64,000 nucleotides of DNA, from positions 24,737 to 88,736 of the forward strand of contig NZ_JALZ01000015.1 of assembly GCF_000521785.1 (NCBI RefSeq), written 5' to 3'. The position numbers were made by a program, and so were the translations under genes. The DNA comes from Roseivivax halodurans JCM 10272 (GTDB lineage: Bacteria > Pseudomonadota > Alphaproteobacteria > Rhodobacterales > Rhodobacteraceae). The notes beneath the pieces were generated by a model. The model searched no databases, was not told the DNA's origin, and saw only the letters and a list, made by a program, of their open reading frames with translations. This document shows, in pieces, positions 17,304 through 26,527 of this stretch (position 1 is the first letter of the stretch; every line of letters begins with the position of its first letter).

Positions 17304-18535
17304 CAGAAAAGCGCCATCTGCTGCGGCTGCGGCGCGAACCGCGCCCGCAGCGCGTCGGCCTCGAGCATCCCCCGCGGGCTCCAGCCGCCCGCGACGATGA
17401 AGGCCTGCGCGTTCTTCATCACCGCCCCCATCGCCTTCAGGTGCTCGTAGCGCACGAGGCCGCGCCGCCGCGCCGCGAGGATCCGCCCGACCGTCTTGGT
17501 GCCGAAGCCCGGCACCCGCAGCAGCTCCTCCCGGCTCGCCCGGTTCACATCGACCGGGAACCGCTCGCGGTGCTCCAGCGCCCAGGCGGTCTTGGGATCG
17601 ACCTCGAGATCGAGCATCCCCGAGCCGCCGCCGATCTCCTCGACCCCGAAGCCGTAGAACCGCAAGAGCCAGTCCGCCTGGTAGAGCCGGTGCTCGCGCA
17701 CGAGCGGCGGCGGCTTCAGGGGCAGCGCCTTCGCCGGGTCCGGGATCGGCGAGAAGGCGGAATAATAGACCCGGCTGAGGCCATAGGAGGCGTAGAGCCC
17801 CGCGCTCTGCGTCAAGATCGTCCGGTCGCTCGCCCCGTCCGCCCCGACGATCACCTGCGTCGACTGCCCCGCGGGAGCGAACCGCGCCGGCCGCTTGCCG
17901 CGGAAGGACGGGCCCGAGCGCGATTCCTCGCGCCGCATCCGCACGCCCGCCATGGACTGGCGGATGTTCTTGGCGGATTTCTCCGGCGCGAACTCCGTCA
18001 GCGACTTCTCCGTGGGCATCTCGACGTTGATCGACAGCCGGTCCGCCCATTTCCCCGCCTCGTCGATCAGCTCCTGGCTCGCCGAGGGGATGGTCTTGAG
18101 ATGGATGTAGCCGCGGAAATTCTCCTCCTGCCGCAGATTGCGGGCGATCCGCACCATGTCCGCCATCGTGTCGTCCGGCGAGCGGATGATCCCCGAGGAC
18201 AGGAACAGCCCCTCGATGTAGTTGCGCCGGTAGAACTCCACCGTGAGCGAGACGACCTCCTCGACCGAGAACCGCGCCCGCTCGACCCGGGACGACGCCC
18301 GGTTGATGCAGTACGCGCAATCGTAGATGCAGAAATTCGTCATCAGGATCTTCAGGAGCGAGATGCAGCGCCCGTCCGGCGCATAGGCGTGGCAGATCCC
18401 CGATCCGCCCGAGGATCCCATGCCCTTGCCGTCCCGCGAGTCGCGCTTCTCACCACCCGACGAGGCGCAGGAGGCGTCGTATTTCGCCGCGTCCGACAGG
18501 ATCGCCAGTTTGTCCGTGAGAGTGCGCTTCACCAT
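17303..18535 (-). CDS. Putative DNA modification/repair radical SAM protein (SplB-like) with HhH
   Basis: 410 residues. Radical SAM cluster cysteines Cys69, Cys73 and Cys76 (CIYDCAYC) follow KILMTNF. Additional N-terminal cysteines (Cys23, Cys48, Cys57) are typical of this subfamily. GLFLSSGII and HLKTIPSAS resemble spore photoproduct lyase-type enzymes. The C-terminal region (about residues 325-365, VNRASREELLRVPGFGTKTVG) is a helix-hairpin-helix DNA-binding element. The family is nearly always paired with a UDG-like/DUF4130 protein, as here with a one-base overlap. Reaction is unknown; DNA base modification or repair is inferred. Start has no competing site. Confidence 0.9.
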   Translation of the reverse strand: MVKRTLTDKLAILSDAAKYDASCASSGGEKRDSRDGKGMGSSGGSGICHAYAPDGRCISLLKILMTNFCIYDCAYCINRASSRVERARFSVEEVVSLTVEFYRRNYIEGLFLSSGIIRSPDDTMADMVRIARNLRQEENFRGYIHLKTIPSASQELIDEAGKWADRLSINVEMPTEKSLTEFAPEKSAKNIRQSMAGVRMRREESRSGPSFRGKRPARFAPAGQSTQVIVGADGASDRTILTQSAGLYASYGLSRVYYSAFSPIPDPAKALPLKPPPLVREHRLYQADWLLRFYGFGVEEIGGGSGMLDLEVDPKTAWALEHRERFPVDVNRASREELLRVPGFGTKTVGRILAARRRGLVRYEHLKAMGAVMKNAQAFIVAGGWSPRGMLEADALRARFAPQPQQMALF

Positions 18536-18698
18536 AAGTTCTTATTAAGTTCTCTCAACGTTCCACTCAAGGGGCATGGGTGCGTCATGTCGCCCGCGAT
18601 TTTCCGCGTCACGACAGAACCCGGCCGCCGCTTGCTTGCACTCACACCCTCACCGGCTACTTTCCGCGCGAGCCGAGAAAAATCTGAGAGTTTCATCC

Positions 18699-21143
18699 AT
18701 GTGTCGTTCCCTGCGGTCTCTCGGGGCCATCCTCCTTGCCCTCACGATCGCCGCCTGCCTCGCGCTCCCGCTGGCGGTCTCCGCGCCCGCCCCGGCCTGG
18801 GCGCAGGGCCAGCCCGCCGCCGAGAGCTCCGGAGGCGGCGGTGAAGGCGGCGGTGACGCCGCCACCGAGACGCTCGCGCTGCAGAGCCTGCTGACGGTCC
18901 TGCAGGACGACGCCGCGCGCGAGGAACTCGTCACCCAGCTGCAATCTGTGCTCGATCAGGGCGAGGGCGGCGACGGCGACGGAGCTTCCGAGGGCGAGAC
19001 CGGCGGCGCCGCCATCGACCCCGGCGAACGCCAGTCGCTCGGCGCGCAGGTGGCGGAGCTGACGCAGGGCATCGCCGAGACCGTGCTCGACGAGGTCAAC
19101 GCGGTCGTCTCCAGCTTCTCGAGCGACCGCAACGTCTTCCGCGGTCTCAACGGCGGCGAGCTCTCGGTCCTCGTCGAGGCCTTCGGCAACCTCTTCCTGA
19201 TCATCGCCATCACCGTCGCGGTCTATGTCGGCCTGCGCCTCGCGCTGGTGCCGTTCTTCCGCCGCATGGGCGCCCGCGCCGAAGAGGCGAGCTTCCTGCG
19301 GACGGTGCTGATCTATCTCGGCTCGGCCATCCTCGACGTCCTGATCGTGGTCCTCGCCTGGGCCATCGGCTACGCCATCACCCTCCTCGTCATCGGCGAT
19401 GCGGGACAGGTCGGCTTCCGTCAGGCGCTCTATCTCAACGCCTTCCTGCTGGTCGAGCTCGTCAAGGTGGCGATCCGCATGATCATCGCGCCCGCCGCGG
19501 GCGGGCTTCGGCTGGTCAACCTCTCGGACGGCGGCGCCAAGCGTCTCTACCGCCTCCTCAACCTCGTGGTGAGCGTGCTCGGCTACGGCCAGCTCCTGAT
19601 CGTGCCGATCGTGAACCGCACCGTCGGCTTCACCGCGGGGCTCGGCGTCTCGGCGCTCCTGTCGCTGCTGGTGCTGCTCTACCTCGTCGTCTCGGTCGTG
19701 CGCTTCCGCAATCCGGTTGCGGACTGGCTGGCGCGCCGCCTCGCCTCGGCGACCTTCCATGACGAGACCGAGGACAGCGCCACCTACGGCGTGCCCGACC
19801 GCAACAAGCCCGGCGGCATCGTCGGCTCCTTCATCCGGCTCTGGCACTGGTTCATGCTCGCCTATCTCGCCGTGATGTTCGTGATCATCATGACCCGTCC
19901 GGCTGACGTGGTCTTCGCGACCCTGGCGGCCTCGGGCAAGATCGCGCTCGCCATCCTCATCGGCTCGATGATCGTCGGCGCCTTCGGGCGCGCGGCCAAG
20001 AACGGCATCACCCTGCCCGACGAGATCCACGCCAAGCTGCCGCTCCTGCAGTCGCGCCTCAATTCGGTGGTCCCGAAGATCCTGATGATCCTGCGCATCG
20101 TCGTGGCGCTGGCCGTGGCGATCTACACGATCAACGTCATCGGCGTGCTCGGCATCGCGGACTGGCTCGCCTCGGACCGCGGCCTCATGTTCACCGGCGG
20201 GCTCGTCTCGGTCGCGTTCATCCTGATCATCGCCGCGGCGATCTGGCTCGCGCTCAACGCCTGGATCGACTACCGGCTCGACGCGACCGTGGGCAAGGCG
20301 CCCACCTCGCGCGAACAGACGCTGCTGTCGCTCTTCCGGAACGCCGCGGTAATCGCGCTCATCATCCTCACGCTGATGTTCGCGCTCTCCGAGATCGGCA
20401 TCAATATCGGCCCGCTCCTCGCCTCCGCCGGTGTGCTCGGCCTCGCCATCGGTTTCGGCGCCCAGAAGATGGTGCAGGACATCATCACCGGCGTCTTCAT
20501 CCAGCTCGAGAACGCGATGAACGTGGGCGACGTGGTGACAGTCGGCGGCACCACCGGCACGGTCGAGAAGCTGACCATCCGCTCGGTCAGCCTGCGCGCG
20601 CTCGACGGCACCTTCCACATCATCCCGTTCAGCTCGGTCGACATGGTGTCGAACTACATGCGCGAATTCGCCTACACCGTCACCGACATGGGCATCGCCT
20701 ACCGCGAGGACATCGACGAGGCCAAGCAGGCCATGCATGACGGCTTCGACCAGCTGCGCCAGAGCGAGGCGGGCGAGGCCATCATCGGCGACATGGAATG
20801 GTTCGGCGTCAACTCGCTCGGCGACAGCGCGGTGGTGCTGCGGGCCCGGATCAAGACCCAGCCCGGCAGCCAGTGGGGAATCGGCCGCGCGTTCAACGAG
20901 ATCCTCAAGAAGCTCTTCGACGAGCGCGGCATCGAGATCCCGTTCCCGCACCAGACGCTCTTCTTCGGCGAGAGCAAGGACGGCACCACCCAGACCCTGC
21001 GCCTGCGCGAGGTCGGTGCCGCCGAGGACGACGGGGGCGACACCGGCACCCCGCGCCCCCGCGGCGCGGACGAGGCCCGGACGCCCACCGGCGACGCCCC
21101 GCCCGACGCCGATCTCGGCCCCGATGCGGGCGGCGACCGCTAG
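18699..21143 (+). CDS. Large mechanosensitive channel, MscS family
   Basis: 814 residues from the ATG for MCRSLRSLG, giving a clean signal peptide (cleavage near AWAQ, about residue 36); the longer reading begins before the natural signal. A soluble Gly/Glu/Asp-rich periplasmic part (~35-155) is followed by about ten transmembrane helices (from ~160) and the MscS core: pore helix ASAGVLGLAIGFGAQKMVQD near residue 577, then the beta domain GDVVTVGGTTGTVEKLTIRS and FSSVDMVSNY. The charged, disordered C-terminus is rich in Asp/Pro. It should release solutes on hypo-osmotic shock in the inner membrane, complementary to ectoine accumulation. Confidence 0.9.
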   Translation: MCRSLRSLGAILLALTIAACLALPLAVSAPAPAWAQGQPAAESSGGGGEGGGDAATETLALQSLLTVLQDDAAREELVTQLQSVLDQGEGGDGDGASEGETGGAAIDPGERQSLGAQVAELTQGIAETVLDEVNAVVSSFSSDRNVFRGLNGGELSVLVEAFGNLFLIIAITVAVYVGLRLALVPFFRRMGARAEEASFLRTVLIYLGSAILDVLIVVLAWAIGYAITLLVIGDAGQVGFRQALYLNAFLLVELVKVAIRMIIAPAAGGLRLVNLSDGGAKRLYRLLNLVVSVLGYGQLLIVPIVNRTVGFTAGLGVSALLSLLVLLYLVVSVVRFRNPVADWLARRLASATFHDETEDSATYGVPDRNKPGGIVGSFIRLWHWFMLAYLAVMFVIIMTRPADVVFATLAASGKIALAILIGSMIVGAFGRAAKNGITLPDEIHAKLPLLQSRLNSVVPKILMILRIVVALAVAIYTINVIGVLGIADWLASDRGLMFTGGLVSVAFILIIAAAIWLALNAWIDYRLDATVGKAPTSREQTLLSLFRNAAVIALIILTLMFALSEIGINIGPLLASAGVLGLAIGFGAQKMVQDIITGVFIQLENAMNVGDVVTVGGTTGTVEKLTIRSVSLRALDGTFHIIPFSSVDMVSNYMREFAYTVTDMGIAYREDIDEAKQAMHDGFDQLRQSEAGEAIIGDMEWFGVNSLGDSAVVLRARIKTQPGSQWGIGRAFNEILKKLFDERGIEIPFPHQTLFFGESKDGTTQTLRLREVGAAEDDGGDTGTPRPRGADEARTPTGDAPPDADLGPDAGGDR

Positions 21144-21226
21144 CGCGCGGCTTGCCTCGGGGCCGGGCCCGTGCATAGCCTGAACCGGTGCGGCACTCCC
21201 GCCGCGCCGGTCCGGATGCACCTCTC

Positions 21227-21757
21227 ATGGCCAAGCTCGTCTTCGGAATGAACCAGTCGCTCGACGGCTTCGTCGACCACACCGAGTTCGCGCCCGACCC
21301 TGATCTCTTCCGCCACTTCGTCGCCGAGGCCGAGGCGCAGACCGGCAGCCTCTACGGCCGCAAGATCTACGAGATCATGCGCTACTGGGACGACGACCGC
21401 CCCGAATGGAACGCCGACGAACGCGCCTTCGCGGCGGCCTGGCGGGCGCAGCGCAAATGGGTCGTCTCCCGCGCGACACCTGCCCTCGGCGCAAGCGCCG
21501 AGCTCGTCCGGGGCGATCTGGCAACCGCCATCCGCGCGCTGAAATCCGACATCGAAGGCGAGATCGAGGTGGCGGGACCCGACCTCGCGCACAGCCTGAC
21601 CGGGCTCGGGCTGATCGACGAGTACCGCATCTACCTGCATCCCGTGGTGCTCGGGCACGGCACGCCCTATTTCGCGGGCCCGCGCCCGCCCCTGCGGCTC
21701 CTGAGCTGCGATCGCATCGGGCAGGATGTCATCCGTTTAAGCTACGCGCCGGTCTGA
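21227..21757 (+). CDS. Dihydrofolate reductase family protein (RibD C-terminal-like)
   Basis: 176 residues; start chosen at MAKLVFGMNQ because the family begins with this first strand. DHFR/RibD_C fold: SLDGFVDHTEF at the N-terminus, YGRKIYEIMRYWDD, EVAGPDLAHSLTGLGLIDEYRIYLHPVVLG toward the end. These proteins bind NADPH and are usually annotated deaminase/reductases of unknown substrate. No riboflavin genes are nearby. Convergent with livF. Confidence 0.85.
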   Translation: MAKLVFGMNQSLDGFVDHTEFAPDPDLFRHFVAEAEAQTGSLYGRKIYEIMRYWDDDRPEWNADERAFAAAWRAQRKWVVSRATPALGASAELVRGDLATAIRALKSDIEGEIEVAGPDLAHSLTGLGLIDEYRIYLHPVVLGHGTPYFAGPRPPLRLLSCDRIGQDVIRLSYAPV

Positions 21758-21772
21758 CCCGCCCGCGCAGCG

Positions 21773-22486
21773 TCAGACCGACAGGTAGGCGTCCCGCACC
21801 TGCGGCTGCGCATCGAGCTCCGCGAGAGTGCCGTCGAAGCGCACGGCCCCGTGTTCGAGGATCACCGCACGGTCCGCGACCGCATGGGCGAAATGCAGGT
21901 TCTGCTCGGAGAGCAGCACCGTCAGCCCTTCGGACTTGAGCCGCAGGATCGCGGCGGCCATCTGCTCGACGATCACCGGCGCAATACCCTCGGACGGCTC
22001 GTCGAGGAGGACGAGGCTGGGGTTGCCCATCAGCGTCCGCGCGATGGTCAGCATCTGCTGCTCCCCGCCCGAGAGCGCCTTGCCGAGATTGCCGCGCCGC
22101 TCCGCGAGGTTCGGAAAGAGATCGAAGAGCGCCGCCTCGGTCCAGGGGGCCGCGCCCTCCCGCGGCCTCTGGCGCCCGACCTCGAGGTTCTCGGCAACCG
22201 TCAGCTGCGTGAAGATGCGCCGCTCCTCGGGCACGTAGCCGAGCCCCGCCTTGGCGACCCGGTGCGGCGGCCAGCGCGTGATGTCCTGCCCCCGGAACGT
22301 CACCCGCCCCCGCCGCGGCGGCACGAGCTGCATGACGGACTTGAGCGTCGTCGTCTTGCCCGCCCCGTTGCGCCCGAGGAGCGCCACGACCTCTCCGGCA
22401 CGGGCGTCGAAGCTCACGCCGTGCAGCACCTGGGCGCGGCCGTAGAAGGTCTCGAGCCCCGAGACGGAGAGCATGGGATCAGCCAT
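21773..22486 (-). CDS. livF: Branched-chain amino acid-type ABC transporter, ATPase LivF
   Basis: 237 residues. Walker A LLGRNGAGKTT, LivF-typical GYVPEERRIFTQLTV, signature ALSGGEQQML, Walker B LVLLDEPSEGI. The start at MADPML overlaps livG by 8 bp, as is usual in liv operons. It forms the ATPase pair with LivG energising the fused LivHM permease. Last gene of a binding protein-livHM-livG-livF operon. Substrate is probably an amino acid, amide or other small polar compound; the family does not settle it. Confidence 0.92.
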   Translation of the reverse strand: MADPMLSVSGLETFYGRAQVLHGVSFDARAGEVVALLGRNGAGKTTTLKSVMQLVPPRRGRVTFRGQDITRWPPHRVAKAGLGYVPEERRIFTQLTVAENLEVGRQRPREGAAPWTEAALFDLFPNLAERRGNLGKALSGGEQQMLTIARTLMGNPSLVLLDEPSEGIAPVIVEQMAAAILRLKSEGLTVLLSEQNLHFAHAVADRAVILEHGAVRFDGTLAELDAQPQVRDAYLSV

Positions 22487-23252
22487 CCGCGCCCCTCCCC
22501 GCCGTGATCGCCCCGCCGCCGAGATAGACCTCCCGCACGCGGGCATCGCCGCGGATCGCCTGCGGGGTGCCATCCGCGATGATCTGCCCGCGGTTCATCA
22601 CCATGATCCTCTGCGCATGGCCAAAGACGACGTCCATGTCGTGCTCGGTGAAGAGCACCGCCGTCCCCCGCTCCGCCACGATCCCGGCGACCAGCTCCAT
22701 CAGCGCCGCGCGCTCGCCGGGCGCCATCCCCGCGGTCGGCTCGTCCATCAGGAGGAGCCTCGGTGCATGCGCCAGCGCCATCGCCAGCTCCAGCCGCTTG
22801 AGGTCCCCGTAGGCGAGGATCGCCGCGTGCCGCTCGGCCTGCGCCCCCATGCCGACGGTCTCGAGCAGCGCCATCGCCTCGTCGCGGTAGAGACGGTGGG
22901 CGCGAGGGATCAGCGAAAAGGTCCGCCGGTGATGCGAGAGGCACGCCATCTGCACGTTCTCGATCACCCGCATCGAGGCATAGGTCGCGGTGATCTGGAA
23001 CGTCCGCCCGACGCCCGCCCGCCAGATCCGCCGCGCGGGCCATCCGGTGATGTCGCGCCCCTCGAGCAGCACCTGCCCCGAGCTTGGCGCAAGCTGCCCC
23101 ATCGCCATGTTGAAACAGGTGGACTTGCCCGCCCCGTTCGGCCCGATCAGCGCCAGAAGCTCGCCCGGCGCCAGCGCAAAACTCACATCGTCGACGGCGC
23201 GGATCGCGCCGAAGTGGCGCGTCAGATGCCGGGCTTCGAGGACGGGGGTCAT
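22479..23252 (-). CDS. livG: Branched-chain amino acid-type ABC transporter, ATPase LivG
   Basis: 257 residues from MTPVLEARHL; the longer in-frame start would translate the palindromic repeat copy B and is rejected. Walker A LIGPNGAGKSTCFN, LivG-specific GRTFQITATYASM, Walker B LLLMDEPTAGM and the H-loop FTEHDMDVVF are present. The usual ABC signature is altered to ILAYGDLKRLELAMAL (family consensus LSYGEQR/LPYGDQR), normal for this class. Downstream overlap with livF; preceded by 94 bp that hold repeat copy B. Confidence 0.92.
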   Translation of the reverse strand: MTPVLEARHLTRHFGAIRAVDDVSFALAPGELLALIGPNGAGKSTCFNMAMGQLAPSSGQVLLEGRDITGWPARRIWRAGVGRTFQITATYASMRVIENVQMACLSHHRRTFSLIPRAHRLYRDEAMALLETVGMGAQAERHAAILAYGDLKRLELAMALAHAPRLLLMDEPTAGMAPGERAALMELVAGIVAERGTAVLFTEHDMDVVFGHAQRIMVMNRGQIIADGTPQAIRGDARVREVYLGGGAITAGRGADG

Positions 23253-23286
23253 CGCGGGCCACCTTCCGCGGGATGGCGGCTTGCGG

Positions 23287-23335
23287 AGCGAGGGCTCTGC
23301 CCTCGCGCTCCCGGAGTATTTGTACCAAGAAGAAG
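23287..23335 (+). repeat. Dispersed palindromic repeat, copy B (livHM-livG gap)
   Basis: Opposite orientation to the other three copies. Stem GCGAGGG/CCCTCGC (23288-23294 with 23300-23306) then CCCGGAGTATTTGTACCAAG and AAGAAG. Arm sequence differs from copies A, C and D but pairing is kept, as if by compensatory change. Confidence 0.75.
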
Positions 23336-23346
23336 GGGGGACGCGG

Positions 23347-25194
23347 TCATCTGTCCTCACCCCCCTGCCGGCGGGCGAGGCGCTTCAACGTGCCGACGAT
23401 ACCCTCGGGGGCGGCGATGACCACCGCGATGATCAGAAGGCCGAGTGCGAGGCGCCAGTAGTCGAAGCGGGTCAGCAGGTCCTCGGCGCTCTTGAAGACG
23501 CCGCCGCCGACCCAGCCGCCCGAGAGCGTCTTCACCCCGCCGAGGAACACGACGATGAGCGCATCGAAGCTGCGCGCGATCTCGAGCTCGTTGGGAAAGA
23601 CCGAGCCCTTGGAGAAGGTGAAGAGCCCGCCCGCGAGCCCCGCCATTGCGCCGGCGAAGGCGAAGGCGACCAGACGGATGCGGCGCGTGTCGAGTCCCGT
23701 CGCCTCCGCGCGGAGCGGCGCGTCGCGCGAGGCGCGCAGCGCGTAGCCGAAGGGCGCGTGGGCGGCGTGGCGCAGCACAAGGATGCCGCCGACGCAGAGG
23801 ACCAGCGTCAACCAGAAGAACGCCGCGCCGCCCGAGGCCCAGTCCGCGGGCCAGATCCCGACGATCCCGTCGTCTCCGCCCGTCACGTCGCCCCACTGGT
23901 AGACGAGCGACCACAGAAGCTGCGCGAAGGCGAGCGTCAGCATCGCGAAATAGACCCCGCTGGCGCGAAGCGCGACCCAGCCGACGATCAGCGCGCCGAG
24001 CCCCGCGCCGAGGGGCGCGAGGATCAGCGCCAGCTCCATCGGCGTGTCCGCGTGACGCACGAGCAGAGCCGCGACATAGGCGCCGCCGCCGTAGAACGCC
24101 GCATGTCCGAAGGAGACGAGCCCGCCCTGCCCGAGCAGGAAATGCAGCGAGGCGGCGAAGAGGCAGAAGATCAGGATGTCGGTCGCCAGCACCAGCGCGA
24201 AGCCGCCGCCCCAGGCGGGCAGCGTCGCCAGGAGGACGAGCGCCGCGGCGACGCCCGCCCGCACCGGCCAGCCCGCCGGACGGACCGGCTCCTCGGGCGC
24301 GCCGACCTGCCCGAGCTCGCCCGCGACCTCCGCGCGCCCGAGGAGCCCGAAGGGCCACCATATCAGCACCGCGACCATGACGACATAGGTGAGGACCAGC
24401 GTCGATTGGGGCAGGTACGCCACCCCGAAGACGTTGATCACCGAGATCAGCACGCTCGCGATCAGCGCCCCCGGCAGCGATCCCATGCCGCCGATCACCA
24501 CCACGACGAAGACCTGCGCGAGAATGGTGAAATCCATCAGCAGGTCCGCGCCCCCTTTCGGCAGCTGCAGCGCGCCGCCGAGGCCGGCGAGCGCGCAGCC
24601 GAGGAAGAACGTGCCGGTGAAGAGCCAACTCTGGTTCACGCCCAGCGCGCCGACCATCTCGCGGTCCTGCGTCGCGGCGCGCACGAGGATGCCGACCCGC
24701 GTCTTCGCGATGAGGTACCAGAGCGCCAGCGCCACCCCGGGCGTGATCGCGATGAGGGCGAGGTCGTATTGCGGCACCGGCTCGCCCATCACCCGCACCA
24801 CGCCCGTCAGCCCCGGCGCGCGCGGCCCGAGAAGGTCCGTCGGCCCCCAAATCATCAGCGCCAGATCCTGCACCACGAGGATCACGCCGAAGGTCGCGAC
24901 CAGCTGGAAGAGCTCGGGCGCGGCGTAGACCCGGCGCAGGATCAGCATCTCGACCGCCGCGCCGACGAGCCCGACGATGACCCCCGCGACGAGGATCGCC
25001 CCCCAGAAGCCCAGCGCCCCCGGCAGGACCTGCATCGCGGACCAGCCCACATAGGCGCCGAGCATGTAGAACGAGCCATGCGCGAAGTTCACGATCCGCG
25101 TCACGCCGAAGATCAGCGACAGCCCGGACGCGACCATGAAGAGCGCCCCGGCATTGGCGAGGCCGGTCAGCAGCTGCGCAAGGATCAGGCCCAT
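23347..25194 (-). CDS. Fused branched-chain amino acid-type ABC permease LivH-LivM
   Basis: 615 residues in one continuous frame. Residues ~1-290 are a LivH permease (GLSLIFGVTRIVNFAHGSFY, MGSLPGALIASVLISVINVF) and ~310-610 a LivM permease (LLGQGGLVSFGHAAFYGGGA, FAGAMAGLAGGLF, GGVKTLSGGWVGGGVF). Each half has 8-10 transmembrane helices and its own EAA-like loop. A natural fusion of two genes normally separate; frame is open through the junction, so it is not a sequencing artefact that I can see. Inner-membrane channel for the transporter with LivF and LivG. Confidence 0.9.
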   Translation of the reverse strand: MGLILAQLLTGLANAGALFMVASGLSLIFGVTRIVNFAHGSFYMLGAYVGWSAMQVLPGALGFWGAILVAGVIVGLVGAAVEMLILRRVYAAPELFQLVATFGVILVVQDLALMIWGPTDLLGPRAPGLTGVVRVMGEPVPQYDLALIAITPGVALALWYLIAKTRVGILVRAATQDREMVGALGVNQSWLFTGTFFLGCALAGLGGALQLPKGGADLLMDFTILAQVFVVVVIGGMGSLPGALIASVLISVINVFGVAYLPQSTLVLTYVVMVAVLIWWPFGLLGRAEVAGELGQVGAPEEPVRPAGWPVRAGVAAALVLLATLPAWGGGFALVLATDILIFCLFAASLHFLLGQGGLVSFGHAAFYGGGAYVAALLVRHADTPMELALILAPLGAGLGALIVGWVALRASGVYFAMLTLAFAQLLWSLVYQWGDVTGGDDGIVGIWPADWASGGAAFFWLTLVLCVGGILVLRHAAHAPFGYALRASRDAPLRAEATGLDTRRIRLVAFAFAGAMAGLAGGLFTFSKGSVFPNELEIARSFDALIVVFLGGVKTLSGGWVGGGVFKSAEDLLTRFDYWRLALGLLIIAVVIAAPEGIVGTLKRLARRQGGEDR

Positions 25195-25246
25195 GAGCGT
25201 CTCCGCTTGGCGGCGAGGGCGGGGCCGCGGCACCGCCCTCGCGGCG

Positions 25247-26446
25247 TCAGTCGGCGGGGCGCAGCTCGCGCACGCGCTCGTCGGACGGCAGGCAATCGGC
25301 GCCGTCCTCGTAGGTCCAGTCCACCATGACGCCCCCGCCGTCCCTGAGCGCGGTCGTGCCGACCCAGGCCCCGTGCGTCGCCTGGTTGTCGATCTCGCGG
25401 TAGGTGATCTCGCCGGCGGGCACGGCGACGGTCAGCCCCTCGAAGGCCTCGCGGATCGCCGCGCTCTCGGTCGAGCCCGCCGTCTCGATCGCCGCGGCGA
25501 CCGACAGCGCCGTCGCGTAGCCGACGTTCGAGCCGTTCTTCGGCGTCTCGTCCCAGCGCGCCTCGTAGGCCGACACGAACTCCGCGCCCGCGCCGTCCTC
25601 GAAATCGTACCAGGGATAGCCGGTGACCACCCAGCCCTCGGGCGCCTCGGCGCCGAGCGGCTCGAGATATTCGGGCTCGCCCGAGAGGAGCCCGTAGACC
25701 TGCCGGTCCTCGAAGAGGCCGCGGGTCTCGCCCTCGCGCACGAACTTCGCGAGATCCGTGCCGAAGGTGACGTTGTAGATCGCGTCGGGCTTGGCGCGCT
25801 CCAGCGCCTGCACCTCGGCGCCCGCGTCGATGTCGAAGAGCGGCGGCCATTGCTCGGCGACGAACTCCACGTCGGGCTTGAGCTCGGTCAGCACCTCCTT
25901 GAACGCCGCGACCGCATCCTTGCCGTAGGCGTAGTTGGGGGCGATCGTCGCGTAGGTCACGGCGTCCGTCCCGGCCGCGGCCTCGGCCAGCATCGCCGCC
26001 TGCATGTAGGTGGACGGCCGCAGCCGGAAGGTCCAGGCGTTGCCCTGGCCCCAGGTCAGCGCGTCGGCGAGCGGCTCCGAGGCGAGGTAGACGAATTCCC
26101 GCCGCGCCGCGAGCGAGGAGATCGCGAGGCCCACGTTCGACAGGATCGAGCCGGTGATCATCACCGTGCCCTCGCGCCGCATCAGCTCCTCGGCGATCTT
26201 GATGGCCTCGCCGGGCTCGCCCTGATCGTCGCGGAAGACAAACTCGAGCGGCCGCCCGAGCACGCCGCCCGCCTCGTTGATCTCCTCGACCGCCATCTCG
26301 ATGCCCCGGCGGTAGGGTTCGGCGAAGGCCGGCATGCGCGTGAAGTGGTTGATCTCGCCGATCTTGATCGGCTCCCCCTCCTGCGCGGCGGCGGGCAGTG
26401 ACGCCAGAACGGCGGCGGCGAGCGTCGGGAACAGGGCTCGGGGCAT
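25247..26446 (-). CDS. ABC transporter periplasmic substrate-binding protein (LivJ type)
   Basis: 399 residues with a GAGGAGG ribosome site directly before MPRALF. Signal peptide ends at AAAQ-EG (about residue 22). Type I periplasmic binding fold: IKIGEINHFTRMPAFAEPYR then GIEMAVEEINEAGGVLGRPL, DDQGEPGEAIKIAEEL, GSILSNVGLAISS. It delivers the ligand to LivHM. The HFTRMPAFAEPYRRG start differs from true Leu/Ile/Val binders, so the ligand may be something else. First gene of the importer operon. Confidence 0.9.
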   Translation of the reverse strand: MPRALFPTLAAAVLASLPAAAQEGEPIKIGEINHFTRMPAFAEPYRRGIEMAVEEINEAGGVLGRPLEFVFRDDQGEPGEAIKIAEELMRREGTVMITGSILSNVGLAISSLAARREFVYLASEPLADALTWGQGNAWTFRLRPSTYMQAAMLAEAAAGTDAVTYATIAPNYAYGKDAVAAFKEVLTELKPDVEFVAEQWPPLFDIDAGAEVQALERAKPDAIYNVTFGTDLAKFVREGETRGLFEDRQVYGLLSGEPEYLEPLGAEAPEGWVVTGYPWYDFEDGAGAEFVSAYEARWDETPKNGSNVGYATALSVAAAIETAGSTESAAIREAFEGLTVAVPAGEITYREIDNQATHGAWVGTTALRDGGGVMVDWTYEDGADCLPSDERVRELRPAD

Positions 26447-26527
26447 GTCGGTCCTCCTCAAGGGGATGCTGGGCCCGCTTGTCGTGTCTTGCGCGCCGTT
26501 TGCCAAGCCCGCCGTTGCGGCCGGCGG

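Noticed and set aside
15297..17450. 717-residue plus-strand frame
   Set aside because: Antisense to the GNAT and UdgX genes, Arg/Pro-rich, no motif.
15822..18320. Longer 832-residue version of the UdgX protein
   Set aside because: Its N-terminal part is an out-of-frame reading of the radical SAM gene; the true start is the ATG at 17303.
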